The notes: generated by a model not told the origin, from the letters alone. Positions 12,778 through 21,858 are shown, counted from the stretch's first letter. The stretch is DNA of 64,000 nucleotides from Acetobacter peroxydans (GCF_006539345.1 NZ_BJMV01000001.1:124001-188000); one strand, 5' to 3'. A program made the numbers and translations.

Positions 12778-13353
12778 ATGGCTCGTGAACCAAGAGAAGG
12801 CGGTCGAGGCGGCCGTGAGCGTGAGCGCGAAGCTGATGAACTGGTTGACAAGCTGGTCACCATCAATCGCGTTGCGAAGGTTGTAAAGGGTGGTCGGCGT
12901 TTTGCGTTTGCCGCTCTGGTTGTTGTCGGTGACCAGAAAGGTCGCGTAGGGTATGGCGCGGGCAAAGCCCGTGAAGTGCCCGAAGCGATCCGCAAGGCGA
13001 CTGAACGCGCCAAGCGCAGCATGATCCGCGTTCCGATGAAGGAAGGCCGGACCCTGCATCACGACGTTGCCGGCCATTTTGGCGCTGGTAAGGTCGTGCT
13101 GCGTTCGGCTGAAGCCGGCACCGGGATCATCGCTGGTGGCCCGATGCGCGCCGTGTTCGAAAGCCTGGGCATCAATGACGTGGTGGCGAAGTCCCTCGGG
13201 ACCCGCAACCCGCACAACATGGTCAAGGCGACGTTTGACGCCCTGACGCGTTGCGCCAGCCCCCGTGCAGTGGCCAACCGTCGTGGCAAGAAGGTTGCCG
13301 AGATTTTTGGCAAGCGCGATCAGGCTGCCGGAGCGGAGGCCGCTGATGTCTGA
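12778..13353 (+). CDS. rpsE: 30S ribosomal protein S5
   Basis: S5 acts in decoding accuracy and mRNA unwinding. The 191-residue protein has the double-stranded-RNA-binding part [26 protein letters not shown] near residues 28-53 and the [12 protein letters not shown] and [13 protein letters not shown] blocks. The N-terminal 20 residues are charged ([13 protein letters not shown]) and longer than in E. coli. The last 8 bases overlap rpmD. Confidence 0.99.
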   Translation: MAREPREGGRGGREREREADELVDKLVTINRVAKVVKGGRRFAFAALVVVGDQKGRVGYGAGKAREVPEAIRKATERAKRSMIRVPMKEGRTLHHDVAGHFGAGKVVLRSAEAGTGIIAGGPMRAVFESLGINDVVAKSLGTRNPHNMVKATFDALTRCASPRAVANRRGKKVAEIFGKRDQAAGAEAADV

Positions 13354-13531
13354 GAAAAAGACCTTCAAGGTTGTGCAGGTGGCGTCCGGTAACGGACGCA
13401 AACCCGGCCAGAAAGAAACCCTGATCGGGCTGGGTCTGAACAAGATCGGGCGCGAAAAGGTTCTGGAAGATACGCCGTCCACGCGGGGTATGGTCCGCAA
13501 GGTGGCCCACCTGGTGAAGGTGGAGGATTGA
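13346..13531 (+). CDS. rpmD: 50S ribosomal protein L30
   Basis: L30 is a small 50S protein found in most but not all bacteria. I start it at ATG 13346 ([36 protein letters not shown] in part), giving 61 residues, the family length; a longer open frame upstream is inside rpsE. It overlaps the rpsE stop by 8 bases, suggesting translational coupling. rplO starts 1 base after the stop. Confidence 0.95.
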   Translation: MSEKKTFKVVQVASGNGRKPGQKETLIGLGLNKIGREKVLEDTPSTRGMVRKVAHLVKVED

Positions 13532-13532
13532 A

Positions 13533-14021
13533 ATGAAGCTGAACGAACTTCGTGATAACGAAGGCTCCCGCTATCGCAAGAAGCGGCTCGGCCGTGGTAT
13601 TGGGTCCGGCAAGGGCAAGACGTCAGGTAAGGGTGTGAAAGGCCAGAAGGCGCGTGAGGGTGTTTCCCTCAACGGGTTTGAAGGTGGTCAGCTTCCTATC
13701 TACCGTCGTCTGCCCAAGCGCGGCTTCAAGAACATCTTCCGCAAGGTGTATGCCCCGGTCAACCTGGGTGCCATTGAGCAGGCGCTGGCTGAAGGCAAGC
13801 TGGAAACCGCAGCTCCGGTGACGGAAGCAGCGCTGAAGAAGGCTGGCTTGGTTGGCTCCGGTAAATATGCCGGCGTTCGTATCCTTGGTGAAGGTGAACT
13901 GACCAAGGGTGTGGCGTTCGAGGTGTCGGGTGTTTCCGCTTCTGCCCGCGTTGCCATTGAAAAGGTCGGGGGCAGCATCAAGCTGCTCGCGCCCGTGGCG
14001 GTGGAAGCCAGCGCGTCCTGA
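13533..14021 (+). CDS. rplO: 50S ribosomal protein L15
   Basis: L15 is a late-assembly 50S protein. The 162 residues start [41 protein letters not shown] (in part), the Gly/Lys-rich rRNA-binding arm, followed by the [17 protein letters not shown] block. The C-terminal domain is slightly longer than in E. coli (144 residues). A terminator-like hairpin separates it from secY. Confidence 0.98.
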   Translation: MKLNELRDNEGSRYRKKRLGRGIGSGKGKTSGKGVKGQKAREGVSLNGFEGGQLPIYRRLPKRGFKNIFRKVYAPVNLGAIEQALAEGKLETAAPVTEAALKKAGLVGSGKYAGVRILGEGELTKGVAFEVSGVSASARVAIEKVGGSIKLLAPVAVEASAS

Positions 14022-14030
14022 GTATGGCGG

Positions 14031-14068
14031 GGGAGAGAGCAGTGATGAAAGCTGTTCTCTCCCTTTCT
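14031..14068 (+). terminator. Terminator-like hairpin between rplO and secY
   Basis: GGGAGAGAGCAG pairs with CTGTTCTCTCCC (one G-T pair) around a 9-base loop and is followed by TTTCTT. The T-tract is short, so it may work as an attenuator that lowers secY-adk expression relative to the ribosomal genes. About 97 bases follow before secY. Confidence 0.6.
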
Positions 14069-14164
14069 TGCGTACGACTGGAAATGCTGTCTGGAATTTT
14101 TCAGACCATCATACCAGCGTCTCCACGTTTCGTGGCGGCGCTGTTTGTGTGAAAGGACGGATGC

Positions 14165-15517
14165 ATGGCTTCCGCGGCTGAGCAGCTGGCTGCCAATTTC
14201 AATGTTGGTTCATTCGCCAAGGCGACTGAACTGAAAAAGCGGATATGGTTCACGCTCGGTGCGCTGATTGTCTACCGCCTTGGTACCTACATTCCGGTTC
14301 CCGGAGTGGATGCCACGGTCATGGGGCAACTGCTTGCACAGAACCAGGGCGGTATTCTGGGGATGTTCAACATGTTTACGGGGGGTGCGCTGGGGCGCAT
14401 GACCGTATTCGCGCTGAATATCATGCCGTATATTTCCGCTTCCATTATCGTCCAGCTCATGTCCACGGCTCTGCCTTCTCTTGAAGCGCTCAAGAAGGAA
14501 GGTGAGCAGGGGCGTAAGAAGCTGAATGAGTACACGCGTTATCTGACGGTCATTATCGCGATCGTTCAGGCTTACAGCATTGCTTTCGGGCTTGAGAACG
14601 TTCATGACGGCACGGCGGTGGTTAACCCCGGTCCACTGTTCCTGATTACCTGTGTGACCGCTCTTGTCGGGGGCACCATGTTCCTGATGTGGCTGGGCGA
14701 GCAGATTACGTCGCGCGGGGTCGGTAACGGTATATCGCTGATCATTTTCACCGGTATTGTCGCCAATCTGCCGCAGGCTCTGGCGAGCCTGTTCCAGCTT
14801 GGGTACACAGGCGCCCTGTCTCCCTTCTTCGTGCTGCTGTTTCTGGTGCTGGCAGTTGGCACCATCATGTTCATCGTGTTCATGGAGCAGGCGCAGCGCC
14901 GGGTTGTGATTCAATACCCCAAGCGGCAGGTAGGCCAGCGCATGTTTGGCGGTGATACGACGCACATGCCGCTAAAGGTGAATACCGCCGGTGTTATCCC
15001 GCCGATCTTTGCCTCGTCTGTGCTGCTGTTGCCGGTGACACTGCAGGGGATCATGAGCGGCAAGAACCTTCCCGGCTGGCTGTCCTTTCTGGGGCAGGAA
15101 CTGGGGCAGGGGCAGCCGTTGTACATGCTGTTCTACGCAGCCATGATTGTGTTCTTTTCCTACTTTTATGCGGCGGTTACCTTCAATCCGACGGAAACGG
15201 CGGATAATCTGCGCAAGCAGGGCGGGTTTATTCCGGGGGTCAGGCCGGGTGCGTCAACAGCGGCCTATTTTGACCGGATTTTGACGCGGCTGACGACAAT
15301 CGGCGCTGCGTATATGGTGGCGGTCTGTCTTCTGCCCCAAATTCTGGTCAGTCATTACAATGTGCCGTTCTATTTCGGCGGGACGAGCCTGATTATTATC
15401 GTATCGGTCACGATTGATACGGTAACACAGATACAGTCTCATCTTGTGGCGCATCAGTATCAAGGGTTGATGCGCAAGAGCCGGAGTGGCCGGAAACAGA
15501 GGATCATCAGGCGATGA
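14165..15517 (+). CDS. secY: Protein translocase channel subunit SecY
   Basis: SecY forms the inner-membrane channel through which proteins cross or enter the membrane, with SecE, SecG, SecA and ribosomes as partners. The 450 residues show ten hydrophobic segments; the N-terminal block TELKKRIWFTLGALIVYRLGTYIPVPGVD (in part), the plug region after TM1 and the RGVGNGISLIIFTGIVA block near residue 190 are family features. The C-terminus ends in the basic tail RKSRSGRKQRIIRR. Its last 4 bases overlap adk (ATGA). Confidence 0.99.
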   Translation: MASAAEQLAANFNVGSFAKATELKKRIWFTLGALIVYRLGTYIPVPGVDATVMGQLLAQNQGGILGMFNMFTGGALGRMTVFALNIMPYISASIIVQLMSTALPSLEALKKEGEQGRKKLNEYTRYLTVIIAIVQAYSIAFGLENVHDGTAVVNPGPLFLITCVTALVGGTMFLMWLGEQITSRGVGNGISLIIFTGIVANLPQALASLFQLGYTGALSPFFVLLFLVLAVGTIMFIVFMEQAQRRVVIQYPKRQVGQRMFGGDTTHMPLKVNTAGVIPPIFASSVLLLPVTLQGIMSGKNLPGWLSFLGQELGQGQPLYMLFYAAMIVFFSYFYAAVTFNPTETADNLRKQGGFIPGVRPGASTAAYFDRILTRLTTIGAAYMVAVCLLPQILVSHYNVPFYFGGTSLIIIVSVTIDTVTQIQSHLVAHQYQGLMRKSRSGRKQRIIRR

Positions 15518-16182
15518 ATATTATTTTTCTCGGCCCGCCGGGGGCGGGGAAGGGCACCCAGTCCAAACTGCTGGAAGATCAGTACGGACTGGTGCAGATC
15601 TCCACCGGTGACATGCTGCGCGCGGAAGTGGCGCGTGGTTCTGCTATCGGGCAGGAAGCCAAGAGCCTGATGGACGCAGGCAAGCTGGTTTCCGATGCGC
15701 TGATCATTGCCATGCTGAAGGGCCGCATTGCCCAGGATGACTGTCAGAACGGCTTCATTCTGGATGGTTTCCCCCGCACGCTGGCTCAGGCTGAAGCGCT
15801 GGACGAGATGCTGAAGGCCGACGGCAAGAGCATTGATGTGGTTCTGTTCCTCGATGTTGATGAAGACATCCTGGCAGACCGTATTTCCGGGCGGTTTACC
15901 TGCGCGAACTGTGGTCGCACCTACAATGAGGTTTCAAACCCGCCGCGTGTGGCCGGCAAGTGTGATGCCTGTGGCAGCCACGAGTTTACCCGCCGCGCGG
16001 ATGATAAGCGCGAAACGGTTGTGGAACGCCTGAAGGAATATCGGAAACTGACCGCTCCGATTCTGCCATTCTATGAAAAAACTGGTCGTTTGCACTCCAT
16101 TAACGGGATGTTGCCGACAGCCGAAGTCACGGCGGAAATTAAAGCGGCTCTTGGAGAAATTCCCAAGATCACGCAAAAGTGA
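15514..16182 (+). CDS. adk: Adenylate kinase with zinc-binding LID
   Basis: This enzyme interconverts ATP plus AMP and two ADP. The P-loop GPPGAGKG is at residues 7-14, followed by the AMP-binding STGDMLR and DGFPRT segments. The LID carries four cysteines (130, 133, 150, 153), the structural zinc-site pattern absent from E. coli Adk but common in other bacteria. The protein has 222 residues. The start overlaps the secY stop, and placement between secY and rpsM is the usual alphaproteobacterial order. Confidence 0.99.
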   Translation: MNIIFLGPPGAGKGTQSKLLEDQYGLVQISTGDMLRAEVARGSAIGQEAKSLMDAGKLVSDALIIAMLKGRIAQDDCQNGFILDGFPRTLAQAEALDEMLKADGKSIDVVLFLDVDEDILADRISGRFTCANCGRTYNEVSNPPRVAGKCDACGSHEFTRRADDKRETVVERLKEYRKLTAPILPFYEKTGRLHSINGMLPTAEVTAEIKAALGEIPKITQK

Positions 16183-16192
16183 TCTGTTTTCG

Positions 16193-16230
16193 TTGACTTG
16201 TGCCGGTGGCCAGTATATTTCGCGGCCACC
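16193..16230 (+). promoter_or_regulatory. Predicted rpsM/alpha-cluster promoter with overlapping palindrome
   Basis: TTGACT at 16193-16198 and TATTTC at 16216-16221 are 17 bases apart (TATATT at 16214 would give a 15-base spacer). A perfect inverted repeat, GGTGGCC at 16205-16211 and GGCCACC at 16224-16230, encloses the -10 region. This could be an operator, or a hairpin at the start of the transcript. It provides the alpha cluster with its own promoter, separate from secY-adk. Confidence 0.55.
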
Positions 16231-16304
16231 AGAATGAAATCCGCCCTACACTCAGGGCAAGTTGAGTCGTTCGTTATCATGACGGGCGAACAGGAGTAGA
16301 AAGC

Positions 16305-16682
16305 GTGGCACGTATTGCCGGCGTGAATGTCCCGACCACCAAGCGGGTTGTGATTGGGCTTCAGTATATTTACGGGATTGGCGCGACCAGGGCTGCTGAA
16401 ATCTGCAAGGCCACGGGCATTGCCGAGACGAAGCGCGTGAACGAGCTCAGCGATGACGAAGTGCAGAAGCTGCGCGAAGTGATCGATACCGATTACCGCG
16501 TGGAAGGTGATCTTCGTCGTGAAGTGGCGATGAACATCAAGCGTCTGATGGATCTGGGTTGCTACCGTGGCCTGCGCCACCGTCGCGGTCTGCCGGTTCG
16601 TGGTCAGCGTACGCATACCAACGCCCGCACCCGCAAGGGTAAGGCTGTTGCGATTGCCGGCAAGAAGAAAGCCACGCGTTAA
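16305..16682 (+). CDS. rpsM: 30S ribosomal protein S13
   Basis: S13 forms intersubunit bridges and contacts P-site tRNA. The start codon is GTG at 16305, with CAGGAG about 10 bases upstream; it gives [26 protein letters not shown] and 125 residues. The helix-two-turn-helix core and the C-terminal [19 protein letters not shown] block are conserved. It is the first gene of the alpha cluster. Confidence 0.98.
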   Translation: MARIAGVNVPTTKRVVIGLQYIYGIGATRAAEICKATGIAETKRVNELSDDEVQKLREVIDTDYRVEGDLRREVAMNIKRLMDLGCYRGLRHRRGLPVRGQRTHTNARTRKGKAVAIAGKKKATR

Positions 16683-16744
16683 TCCTGAATACTACAAGCC
16701 CGGCCAGCACAGGCTGGCCCGGGCAGGGACTGAGGTAAAAAGAC

Positions 16745-17137
16745 ATGGCGAAAGCCGCAACACCGCGTATTCGCAAAAAAGAACGCAAGAACATTATTTC
16801 CGGCGTGGCGCACGTGCTCTCCACGTTCAACAACACCATGATCACCATTTCCGACGCTCAGGGGAACGCGATTTCCTGGTCTTCGGCTGGTGCGCAGGGT
16901 TTCAAGGGGTCACGGAAGTCCACGCCGTACGCGGCGCAGGTGGCGGCTGAGGATGCCGGGCGCAAGGCGCGTGAACACGGCATGGAAACGCTGGAAATCG
17001 AAGTCTCCGGCCCTGGTTCGGGTCGTGAAAGCGCCCTGCGCGCCCTGCAGGCTGTTGGTTTCACGATCACGTCTATCCGTGATATGACGCCGGTCCCGCA
17101 CAATGGATGCCGGCCGCGCAAGCGTCGCCGCGTCTAA
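16745..17137 (+). CDS. rpsK: 30S ribosomal protein S11
   Basis: S11 lies on the platform close to the E site. The 130 residues include [27 protein letters not shown] (in part), the [24 protein letters not shown] block near 52-72 and the C-terminal [18 protein letters not shown]. Asn121-Gly122 in PHNGCRP is the position of isoaspartate formation in E. coli S11. A structured 110-base gap separates it from rpoA. Confidence 0.99.
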   Translation: MAKAATPRIRKKERKNIISGVAHVLSTFNNTMITISDAQGNAISWSSAGAQGFKGSRKSTPYAAQVAAEDAGRKAREHGMETLEIEVSGPGSGRESALRALQAVGFTITSIRDMTPVPHNGCRPRKRRRV

Positions 17138-17149
17138 GCGCCTGATCCG

Positions 17150-17227
17150 CCTGGCAGTCTTTTCGTGAAGGCTGTCGGGTGGACGTTGTGTCCACTTCAG
17201 AGAAATCGCTGCCAGGCAGTGGTTTTT
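17150..17227 (+). promoter_or_regulatory. Structured rpsK-rpoA intergenic element
   Basis: CCTGGCAG (17150-17157) can pair with CTGCCAGG (17209-17216). Inside lie GTGGAC-GTTGT-GTCCAC (17179-17195) and CAGTCTT/AAGGCTG (17155-17176, one G-T pair). A TTTTT run follows at 17223-17227. The nested stems resemble a folded mRNA element or a weak terminator that could set rpoA expression relative to the ribosomal genes. Confidence 0.5.
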
Positions 17228-17247
17228 CGTATTGAAAGGCCGGTACA

Positions 17248-18267
17248 TTGGTCCTTCAGAAAAACTGGCAATCTCTGATCAAGCCCGAAAAGCTTGAAGT
17301 CGAATCCGGAGTGGAGCCCGCGCGTATCGCAACCGTGGTGGCCGAACCGCTTGAACGCGGTTTTGGTATGACACTGGGGAATGCGCTGCGGCGTATCCTT
17401 CTGTCTTCCCTTCAGGGGGCGGCGGTTACGGCGGTTCAGATCGACGGCGTGCTGCACGAGTTTTCGTCTGTTTCCGGCGTGCGTGAAGATGTCACGGATA
17501 TTGTCCTGAACATCAAGCAGCTTGCGCTGCGGATGCACGGCGAAGCGCCCAAGCGTATGGTGCTGACGGCTACCGGCCCCGGCGAAGTGCGCGCGAGCCA
17601 GATCCAGACCGGACATGATATTGAAATCATGAACCCCGATCTCGTGATCTGCACGCTCGACGACGGCGTCAAGCTGGGCATGGAGTTTATTGTCAATACG
17701 GGTAAGGGCTATGTTCCTGCTGCTGCGAACCGGCCGGAAGACGCGCCGATCGGGCTGATCCCGGTTGATGCGATCTATTCACCCGTCAAGCGCGTGTCCT
17801 ACAAGGTTGACCCGACCCGCGTGGGCCAGGTGACCGACTATGACAAGCTGCTGCTGACGGTTGAAACCAACGGCGCGGTGACACCTGAAGATGCGGTGGC
17901 TCTGGCCGCCCGTATTCTGCAGGATCAGCTTCAGCTGTTCATCAACTTTGATGAGCCGCGTCCGGTTCAGGCTGATGAGCCCGAAGACGACCTGCCGTTC
18001 AACCGCAATCTGCTGCGGAAGGTGGATGAGCTCGAACTGTCTGTTCGTAGCGCCAACTGCCTGAAGAACGACAATATCATCTACATTGGGGATCTGGTTC
18101 AGAAGAGCGAGCAGGAAATGCTGCGCACGCCGAATTTTGGCCGTAAGTCCCTGAATGAAATCAAGGAAGTCCTGACTTCTATGGGACTTGCTCTGGGTAT
18201 GAACGTGCCGGCCTGGCCGCCGGAAAATATCGAAGAGCTGGCTAAGCGGCTTGATGAGCCGTTCTGA
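17248..18267 (+). CDS. rpoA: RNA polymerase subunit alpha
   Basis: Alpha nucleates RNA polymerase assembly and contacts UP elements and activators. The conserved N-terminus [17 protein letters not shown] starts at TTG 17248; no ATG or GTG lies nearby, so an unusual TTG start is likely. The N-terminal domain covers about residues 1-230 and the C-terminal domain about 250-320, with [12 protein letters not shown] containing the DNA-contacting Arg (about 266) and [14 protein letters not shown]. The 339 residues match alphaproteobacterial alpha. Confidence 0.98.
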   Translation: MVLQKNWQSLIKPEKLEVESGVEPARIATVVAEPLERGFGMTLGNALRRILLSSLQGAAVTAVQIDGVLHEFSSVSGVREDVTDIVLNIKQLALRMHGEAPKRMVLTATGPGEVRASQIQTGHDIEIMNPDLVICTLDDGVKLGMEFIVNTGKGYVPAAANRPEDAPIGLIPVDAIYSPVKRVSYKVDPTRVGQVTDYDKLLLTVETNGAVTPEDAVALAARILQDQLQLFINFDEPRPVQADEPEDDLPFNRNLLRKVDELELSVRSANCLKNDNIIYIGDLVQKSEQEMLRTPNFGRKSLNEIKEVLTSMGLALGMNVPAWPPENIEELAKRLDEPF

Positions 18268-18298
18268 GCTGACTTTTCATCGATTTAGGAACTGAACC

Positions 18299-18724
18299 AT
18301 GCGTCACCGTGTTGCCGGCCGTAAGCTCGGCGTTACCTCTTCCCATCGTGCAGCCATGTTCCGTAACATGGCTGTGGCCCTGATCAAGCATGAGCAGATC
18401 ACGACGACCCTGCCCAAGGCGAAGGAACTTCGCCCTGTGGTCGAAAAGCTGATCACGCTCGGCAAGCGGGGCGATCTGCATGCCCGTCGTCAGGCTTTCG
18501 CTCAGCTGCGCGATGAGGTGATTGTCCGCAAGCTGTTCGCTGCCGTGGCAGAACGCTACAAGGGTCGTAATGGTGGTTACACCCGCGTCCTGCGCGCTGG
18601 TGTGCGCTATGGCGATGCTGCTCCCATGGCTGTGATCGAACTGGTTGACCGCGATGTGAGCGCGAAGGGCCAGGATAGCGGCCCCCGCCCGCAGGCGGAT
18701 GACTCGCAGGAACTGGCGGCCTGA
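18299..18724 (+). CDS. rplQ: 50S ribosomal protein L17
   Basis: L17 sits near the tunnel exit. The 141-residue product starts [24 protein letters not shown] and contains the [19 protein letters not shown] block. The C-terminal 20 residues are a polar extension. It is the last gene of the alpha cluster; the perfect terminator at 18751 ends the transcript. Confidence 0.98.
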   Translation: MRHRVAGRKLGVTSSHRAAMFRNMAVALIKHEQITTTLPKAKELRPVVEKLITLGKRGDLHARRQAFAQLRDEVIVRKLFAAVAERYKGRNGGYTRVLRAGVRYGDAAPMAVIELVDRDVSAKGQDSGPRPQADDSQELAA

Positions 18725-18750
18725 ACTTATTCAGACCCCGGAGGCAAAGA

Positions 18751-18780
18751 AGCTGGCTCTTCACAGAGCCAGCTTTTTTT
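18751..18780 (+). terminator. Intrinsic terminator after rplQ
   Basis: A perfect 10-bp stem, AGCTGGCTCT / AGAGCCAGCT, with a TCAC loop, is followed by an uninterrupted run of T. It closes the ribosomal gene block. The following 148 bases are clearly A/T-richer than the surroundings and should hold the promoter of the next operon, but I could not fix its boxes. Confidence 0.95.
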
Positions 18781-18928
18781 ACGCGTGCACGCTCACGGCA
18801 AGTGTAATTGTCTTGGGTCTGATTTATATGATTTTGTGGAATAGATATTTCACTATTTATGATTGCAGCATATAGTCGCACTTCATCCTTGCACGATATT
18901 GTTGCGTGGGTAGGAGTGAGAGGATCAT

Positions 18929-19966
18929 ATGATGCGTAGGTTTTTCAGTGTGCTTCTGGGCGCACTGCTGCTGATGGCGGCAGAATTCGGTCCAGCCCAG
19001 GCCGCCGAGACAATCCGAATTGGTTATATTCCGGTGCTGGGCTCATCTGCGCTGTTCGTTCTGGATGGCAAGGGCTGGGCAAAAGAAGCTGGGCTGGATG
19101 TGGAACTGGTTCGGTTTACATCCGGGCCGCAAGCCATTCAGGCGCTCACTTCAGGCAGGATTGATGGCTACGTGGCCGGGGTGCTGCCGCTGCTGCAGGC
19201 CCGCGCGCATGGCGTGGATGTAAAGGTTGTGGCGGCGGCCTCGATCGAAGAACTCTCCGTTGTGGCACGTGGCAAGCTGGCATCTGAATTGCCCAAGGAA
19301 GCCGCGAATGCCCTGACGCCTGCGACCGTTAAGGCGGCACTGGAACGCTTTGCGGTCGAACAGGGGCATCCGGCGCGGATTGCGGCACAGCCGCCGGGCT
19401 CTGTTCCCGACACATTGCTGCGTTACTGGCTGAAAAAGCAGCTTGGCTTTGCCGATCCGGCGAAGGCTGCCTCCATTGTCGGGGTGGGAATTGATGCGGC
19501 CCAGCAGGCTTTTCTGGCAGGCGCCGTGGATGCGGTTGTGCTGCGTGAACCGGCGTTGACAGTGGTAGAAGCCAAGGTGCCGGACTTGCGGGTGCTGGCA
19601 ACCGGACATGACATGATGCCTGATCAGCCGGGTTCGGTGCTGGCGTTGGTTAAGCCGGACGCGGCGGATCATCAGGCATGGGCCAGGACGCTCACAGCCC
19701 TGTTCGTGCGGGCTACGACCTTGCTGGCCCAGCATCCAGATGAAGCCGTGCCCTATGTCCAGACGGCTCTGGGGGGCGGTATGTTGGATGATGCTGTTCT
19801 GAAAAAGGCTCTTGAACGTTCGGCTGCGTCTTTCATCAGTGACCCGAGCCGGATTGTGGCGGGCGTGACGGCTTTGCAGGATTTTGAAGTCGAACTGGGG
19901 CTGCTGCGCAAGGCTGAGCCGGTGAGCGACCTGTTCAACCAGACATTGTGGCGGCCGACACCGTGA
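18929..19966 (+). CDS. ABC importer substrate-binding protein, NMT1/SsuA type
   Basis: This is a periplasmic binding protein of the nitrate/sulfonate/taurine class (NMT1/SsuA-like fold). A Sec signal peptide covers residues 1-25 and probably ends at AQA. The mature start ETIRIGYIPVLGSSALFVLDGKGWAKEAGLDVELV (in part) is the hallmark of the family. It is 345 residues long, and the next two genes encode the permease and ATPase, overlapping by 4 bases each. The ligand cannot be read from sequence; sulfonates, taurine, pyrimidine precursors or cofactors are all possible. A second ATG at 18932 is an equal start. Confidence 0.85.
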   Translation: MMRRFFSVLLGALLLMAAEFGPAQAAETIRIGYIPVLGSSALFVLDGKGWAKEAGLDVELVRFTSGPQAIQALTSGRIDGYVAGVLPLLQARAHGVDVKVVAAASIEELSVVARGKLASELPKEAANALTPATVKAALERFAVEQGHPARIAAQPPGSVPDTLLRYWLKKQLGFADPAKAASIVGVGIDAAQQAFLAGAVDAVVLREPALTVVEAKVPDLRVLATGHDMMPDQPGSVLALVKPDAADHQAWARTLTALFVRATTLLAQHPDEAVPYVQTALGGGMLDDAVLKKALERSAASFISDPSRIVAGVTALQDFEVELGLLRKAEPVSDLFNQTLWRPTP

Positions 19967-20727
19967 AAGGACGTCTGAGCAAGCGGTTACATGTCGGGCT
20001 TGGTATATTTGGTCTGGCTGTTTTCTTTGGGAGTTGGCAGGCAGCGGTCAGCCTTGGCTGGCTACCGGGTAACATGGTGCCGGCACCGCTGGACCTGGGC
20101 CCTGCATGGCTGGCGGAAGTGCGTGGCGGTTTCTGGCAGCAGGCAATTCAGGACAGTCTGGGGCATTACAGCCTCGGGCTGCTGATTGGTTCGACGTTGG
20201 GCACAGCAGTTGGCCTGCTGTGCGGGATGAGCCGTATTCTGGACAGTCTGCTGGAAGGGGTTATCCGCCTGCTCAGGCCCGTGCCGGGACTGGCGTGGGT
20301 GCCGTTCGCCATTCTGTGGTTTGGTCTGAGTACGGCCGGAGCGACGTTTGTAATCGCCATCTCGGTTTTCTGGATCAACTTCTATGCGGCTTACGGGGCC
20401 GTGCGCGGTGTCGACCCGGAATTGTTCGAGCTTGCGGCGGCCTTTGGTCATGGCGGATTTATGGCGCGTCTGTTCAAGGTGGTGCTGCCAGCCTCCATGC
20501 CGGGTATTCTGGCGGGGCTGCGCACAGGGCTGGGACAGGGGTGGATGTCTGTCGTGGCGGCGGAACTGTTCGGAGTTCCGGGGATTGGCGCGCGGATGAT
20601 GCAGGCCTCCAGCCTGTTGGCTACTGATGTTGTGGTGGTGTACATGCTCACGATGGCGTTTCTCTACGCTATTACGGATTTTCTGTTCGGCTTTATTCGG
20701 GGGCACTTGCTCAAGTGGCAGCCATGA
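19963..20727 (+). CDS. ABC importer permease, SsuC/TauC type
   Basis: This is the inner-membrane channel of the importer. GTG 19963 forms a GTGA overlap with the upstream stop and gives 254 residues; GTG 19948 is an alternative adding five residues. The ATPase-docking EAA motif is visible as ELAAAFGHGGFMARLFKVVLP followed by GLRTGLGQGWMSVVAAEL around residues 150-200. About six transmembrane segments can be seen. It belongs to the binding-protein-dependent permease family (BPD_transp_1). Confidence 0.88.
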   Translation: MKGRLSKRLHVGLGIFGLAVFFGSWQAAVSLGWLPGNMVPAPLDLGPAWLAEVRGGFWQQAIQDSLGHYSLGLLIGSTLGTAVGLLCGMSRILDSLLEGVIRLLRPVPGLAWVPFAILWFGLSTAGATFVIAISVFWINFYAAYGAVRGVDPELFELAAAFGHGGFMARLFKVVLPASMPGILAGLRTGLGQGWMSVVAAELFGVPGIGARMMQASSLLATDVVVVYMLTMAFLYAITDFLFGFIRGHLLKWQP

Positions 20728-21491
20728 TTGACGGAACGTGTGTTGCCAGCCTTGAGGAGGCAGGTTTTTCGCATGATGGTGGTGCGCATTTCGTTTTCAG
20801 GCACGTGAGTCTGACGTTGGCGCGCGGTGAGTTCGTGGCGGTGCTTGGCCCTTCGGGCGTAGGGAAATCGACACTGCTGCGTGTGCTGATGGGGCTGGTG
20901 CGGCCGACAGAAGGGCAGGTGGGAGGCTCGGCCTGTGCGGTCGGAGCAGTGGGCTCGCAAGGCGCCGGAAGGCGGAGCAGGGCCATGGTCTTTCAGGATG
21001 CCCGCCTGCTGCCGTGGCGCTCGGTTTTGCGCAATGTGGAGTTCGGGCTGGAAGGGCTGGGACTCAACAGTGCGGAGCGTGCGACGCGTGCGCGTGAGGC
21101 TCTGCGTCTTGTCGGGCTTGAGCAGGAGGCCGGGCGTTGGCCGCGCAGGCTTTCGGGTGGGCAACGACAGCGCGTGGGCGTGGCGCGGGCGCTGACGGTT
21201 GATCCTGACCTGCTGCTGATGGATGAACCGTTTGGCGCGCTTGACGCCATTACCCGCACGGGGTTGCAGGATGAACTGCGGCGGATCTGGCGACAGACAG
21301 GCAAAACGGTCATTTTTGTCACGCATGATATTGAAGAGGCGCTGCGCCTTGCCACACGCATTATTGTGCTGGCAGGGGGGCCGCCCGCTCATATTGTGGG
21401 TGAAATTGCGCCGACGGATGCGCAGAGAAATCCTGAAACACAGGATTTTGCCCAATGCGCGGCCCGGTTGCGGGCACTGATCGCGCATTAG
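20724..21491 (+). CDS. ABC importer ATPase, SsuB/TauB type
   Basis: This cytoplasmic ATPase powers the importer. ATG 20724 overlaps the permease stop (ATGA) and gives 255 residues. Walker A GPSGVGKST is at 42-50, the Q-loop Gln at 91, the LSGGQ signature at 143-147, Walker B LLLMDE at 163-168 and the switch His at 201. PFGALDAITR is typical of the nitrate/sulfonate group. A short tail of about 20 residues follows the H-loop region. No enzyme gene for a substrate is adjacent. Confidence 0.92.
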   Translation: MIDGTCVASLEEAGFSHDGGAHFVFRHVSLTLARGEFVAVLGPSGVGKSTLLRVLMGLVRPTEGQVGGSACAVGAVGSQGAGRRSRAMVFQDARLLPWRSVLRNVEFGLEGLGLNSAERATRAREALRLVGLEQEAGRWPRRLSGGQRQRVGVARALTVDPDLLLMDEPFGALDAITRTGLQDELRRIWRQTGKTVIFVTHDIEEALRLATRIIVLAGGPPAHIVGEIAPTDAQRNPETQDFAQCAARLRALIAH

Positions 21492-21593
21492 GGACAGTGG
21501 TATAGAGGCAGGGCTTTATGGGTATGCGTCCTGTGCGGCATCCTAAAGCGATTTTCTGCGTTATTGTATCGAGAGCCGGGAAAGGCAATGTGC

Positions 21594-21827
21594 ATGAGTG
21601 GGTATGACGGAACGACGTACAGGCTGGAGGATGGCGTCAGCCTCCTGCGTGACGGTGCCGAAGGTTTCTTCAGTCATGTTGGTGGGTACGATGCACTCGG
21701 GCCGGAACGGCGTAGTTTGGCGGTGGATCGGGTGCGGGATATTGTGATTGACCACCCCGCGGTGACGCTGGCGCTGACTGCTGGGGTGGCCGGACTTGCG
21801 GGTGTTTTTCTGCGGCGTCTTGGGTAA
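21594..21827 (+). CDS. Small protein with one C-terminal membrane segment
   Basis: I do not recognise a named gene. ATG 21594 is preceded by GGGAAAGG with 8-base spacing and gives 77 residues; ATG 21588 is too close to that site. The N-terminal 50 residues are soluble and acidic (DGVSLLRDGAEGFFSH), and residues from about 54 are hydrophobic (VTLALTAGVAGLAGVFL), ending in RRLG. This layout resembles ElaB/DUF883-like inner-membrane-anchored proteins. The DUF1328 gene begins 31 bases downstream, so the two may be co-transcribed. Confidence 0.6.
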   Translation: MSGYDGTTYRLEDGVSLLRDGAEGFFSHVGGYDALGPERRSLAVDRVRDIVIDHPAVTLALTAGVAGLAGVFLRRLG

Positions 21828-21858
21828 GTAGGTAGGCTTGTAGATAAGGAGAACGGAC

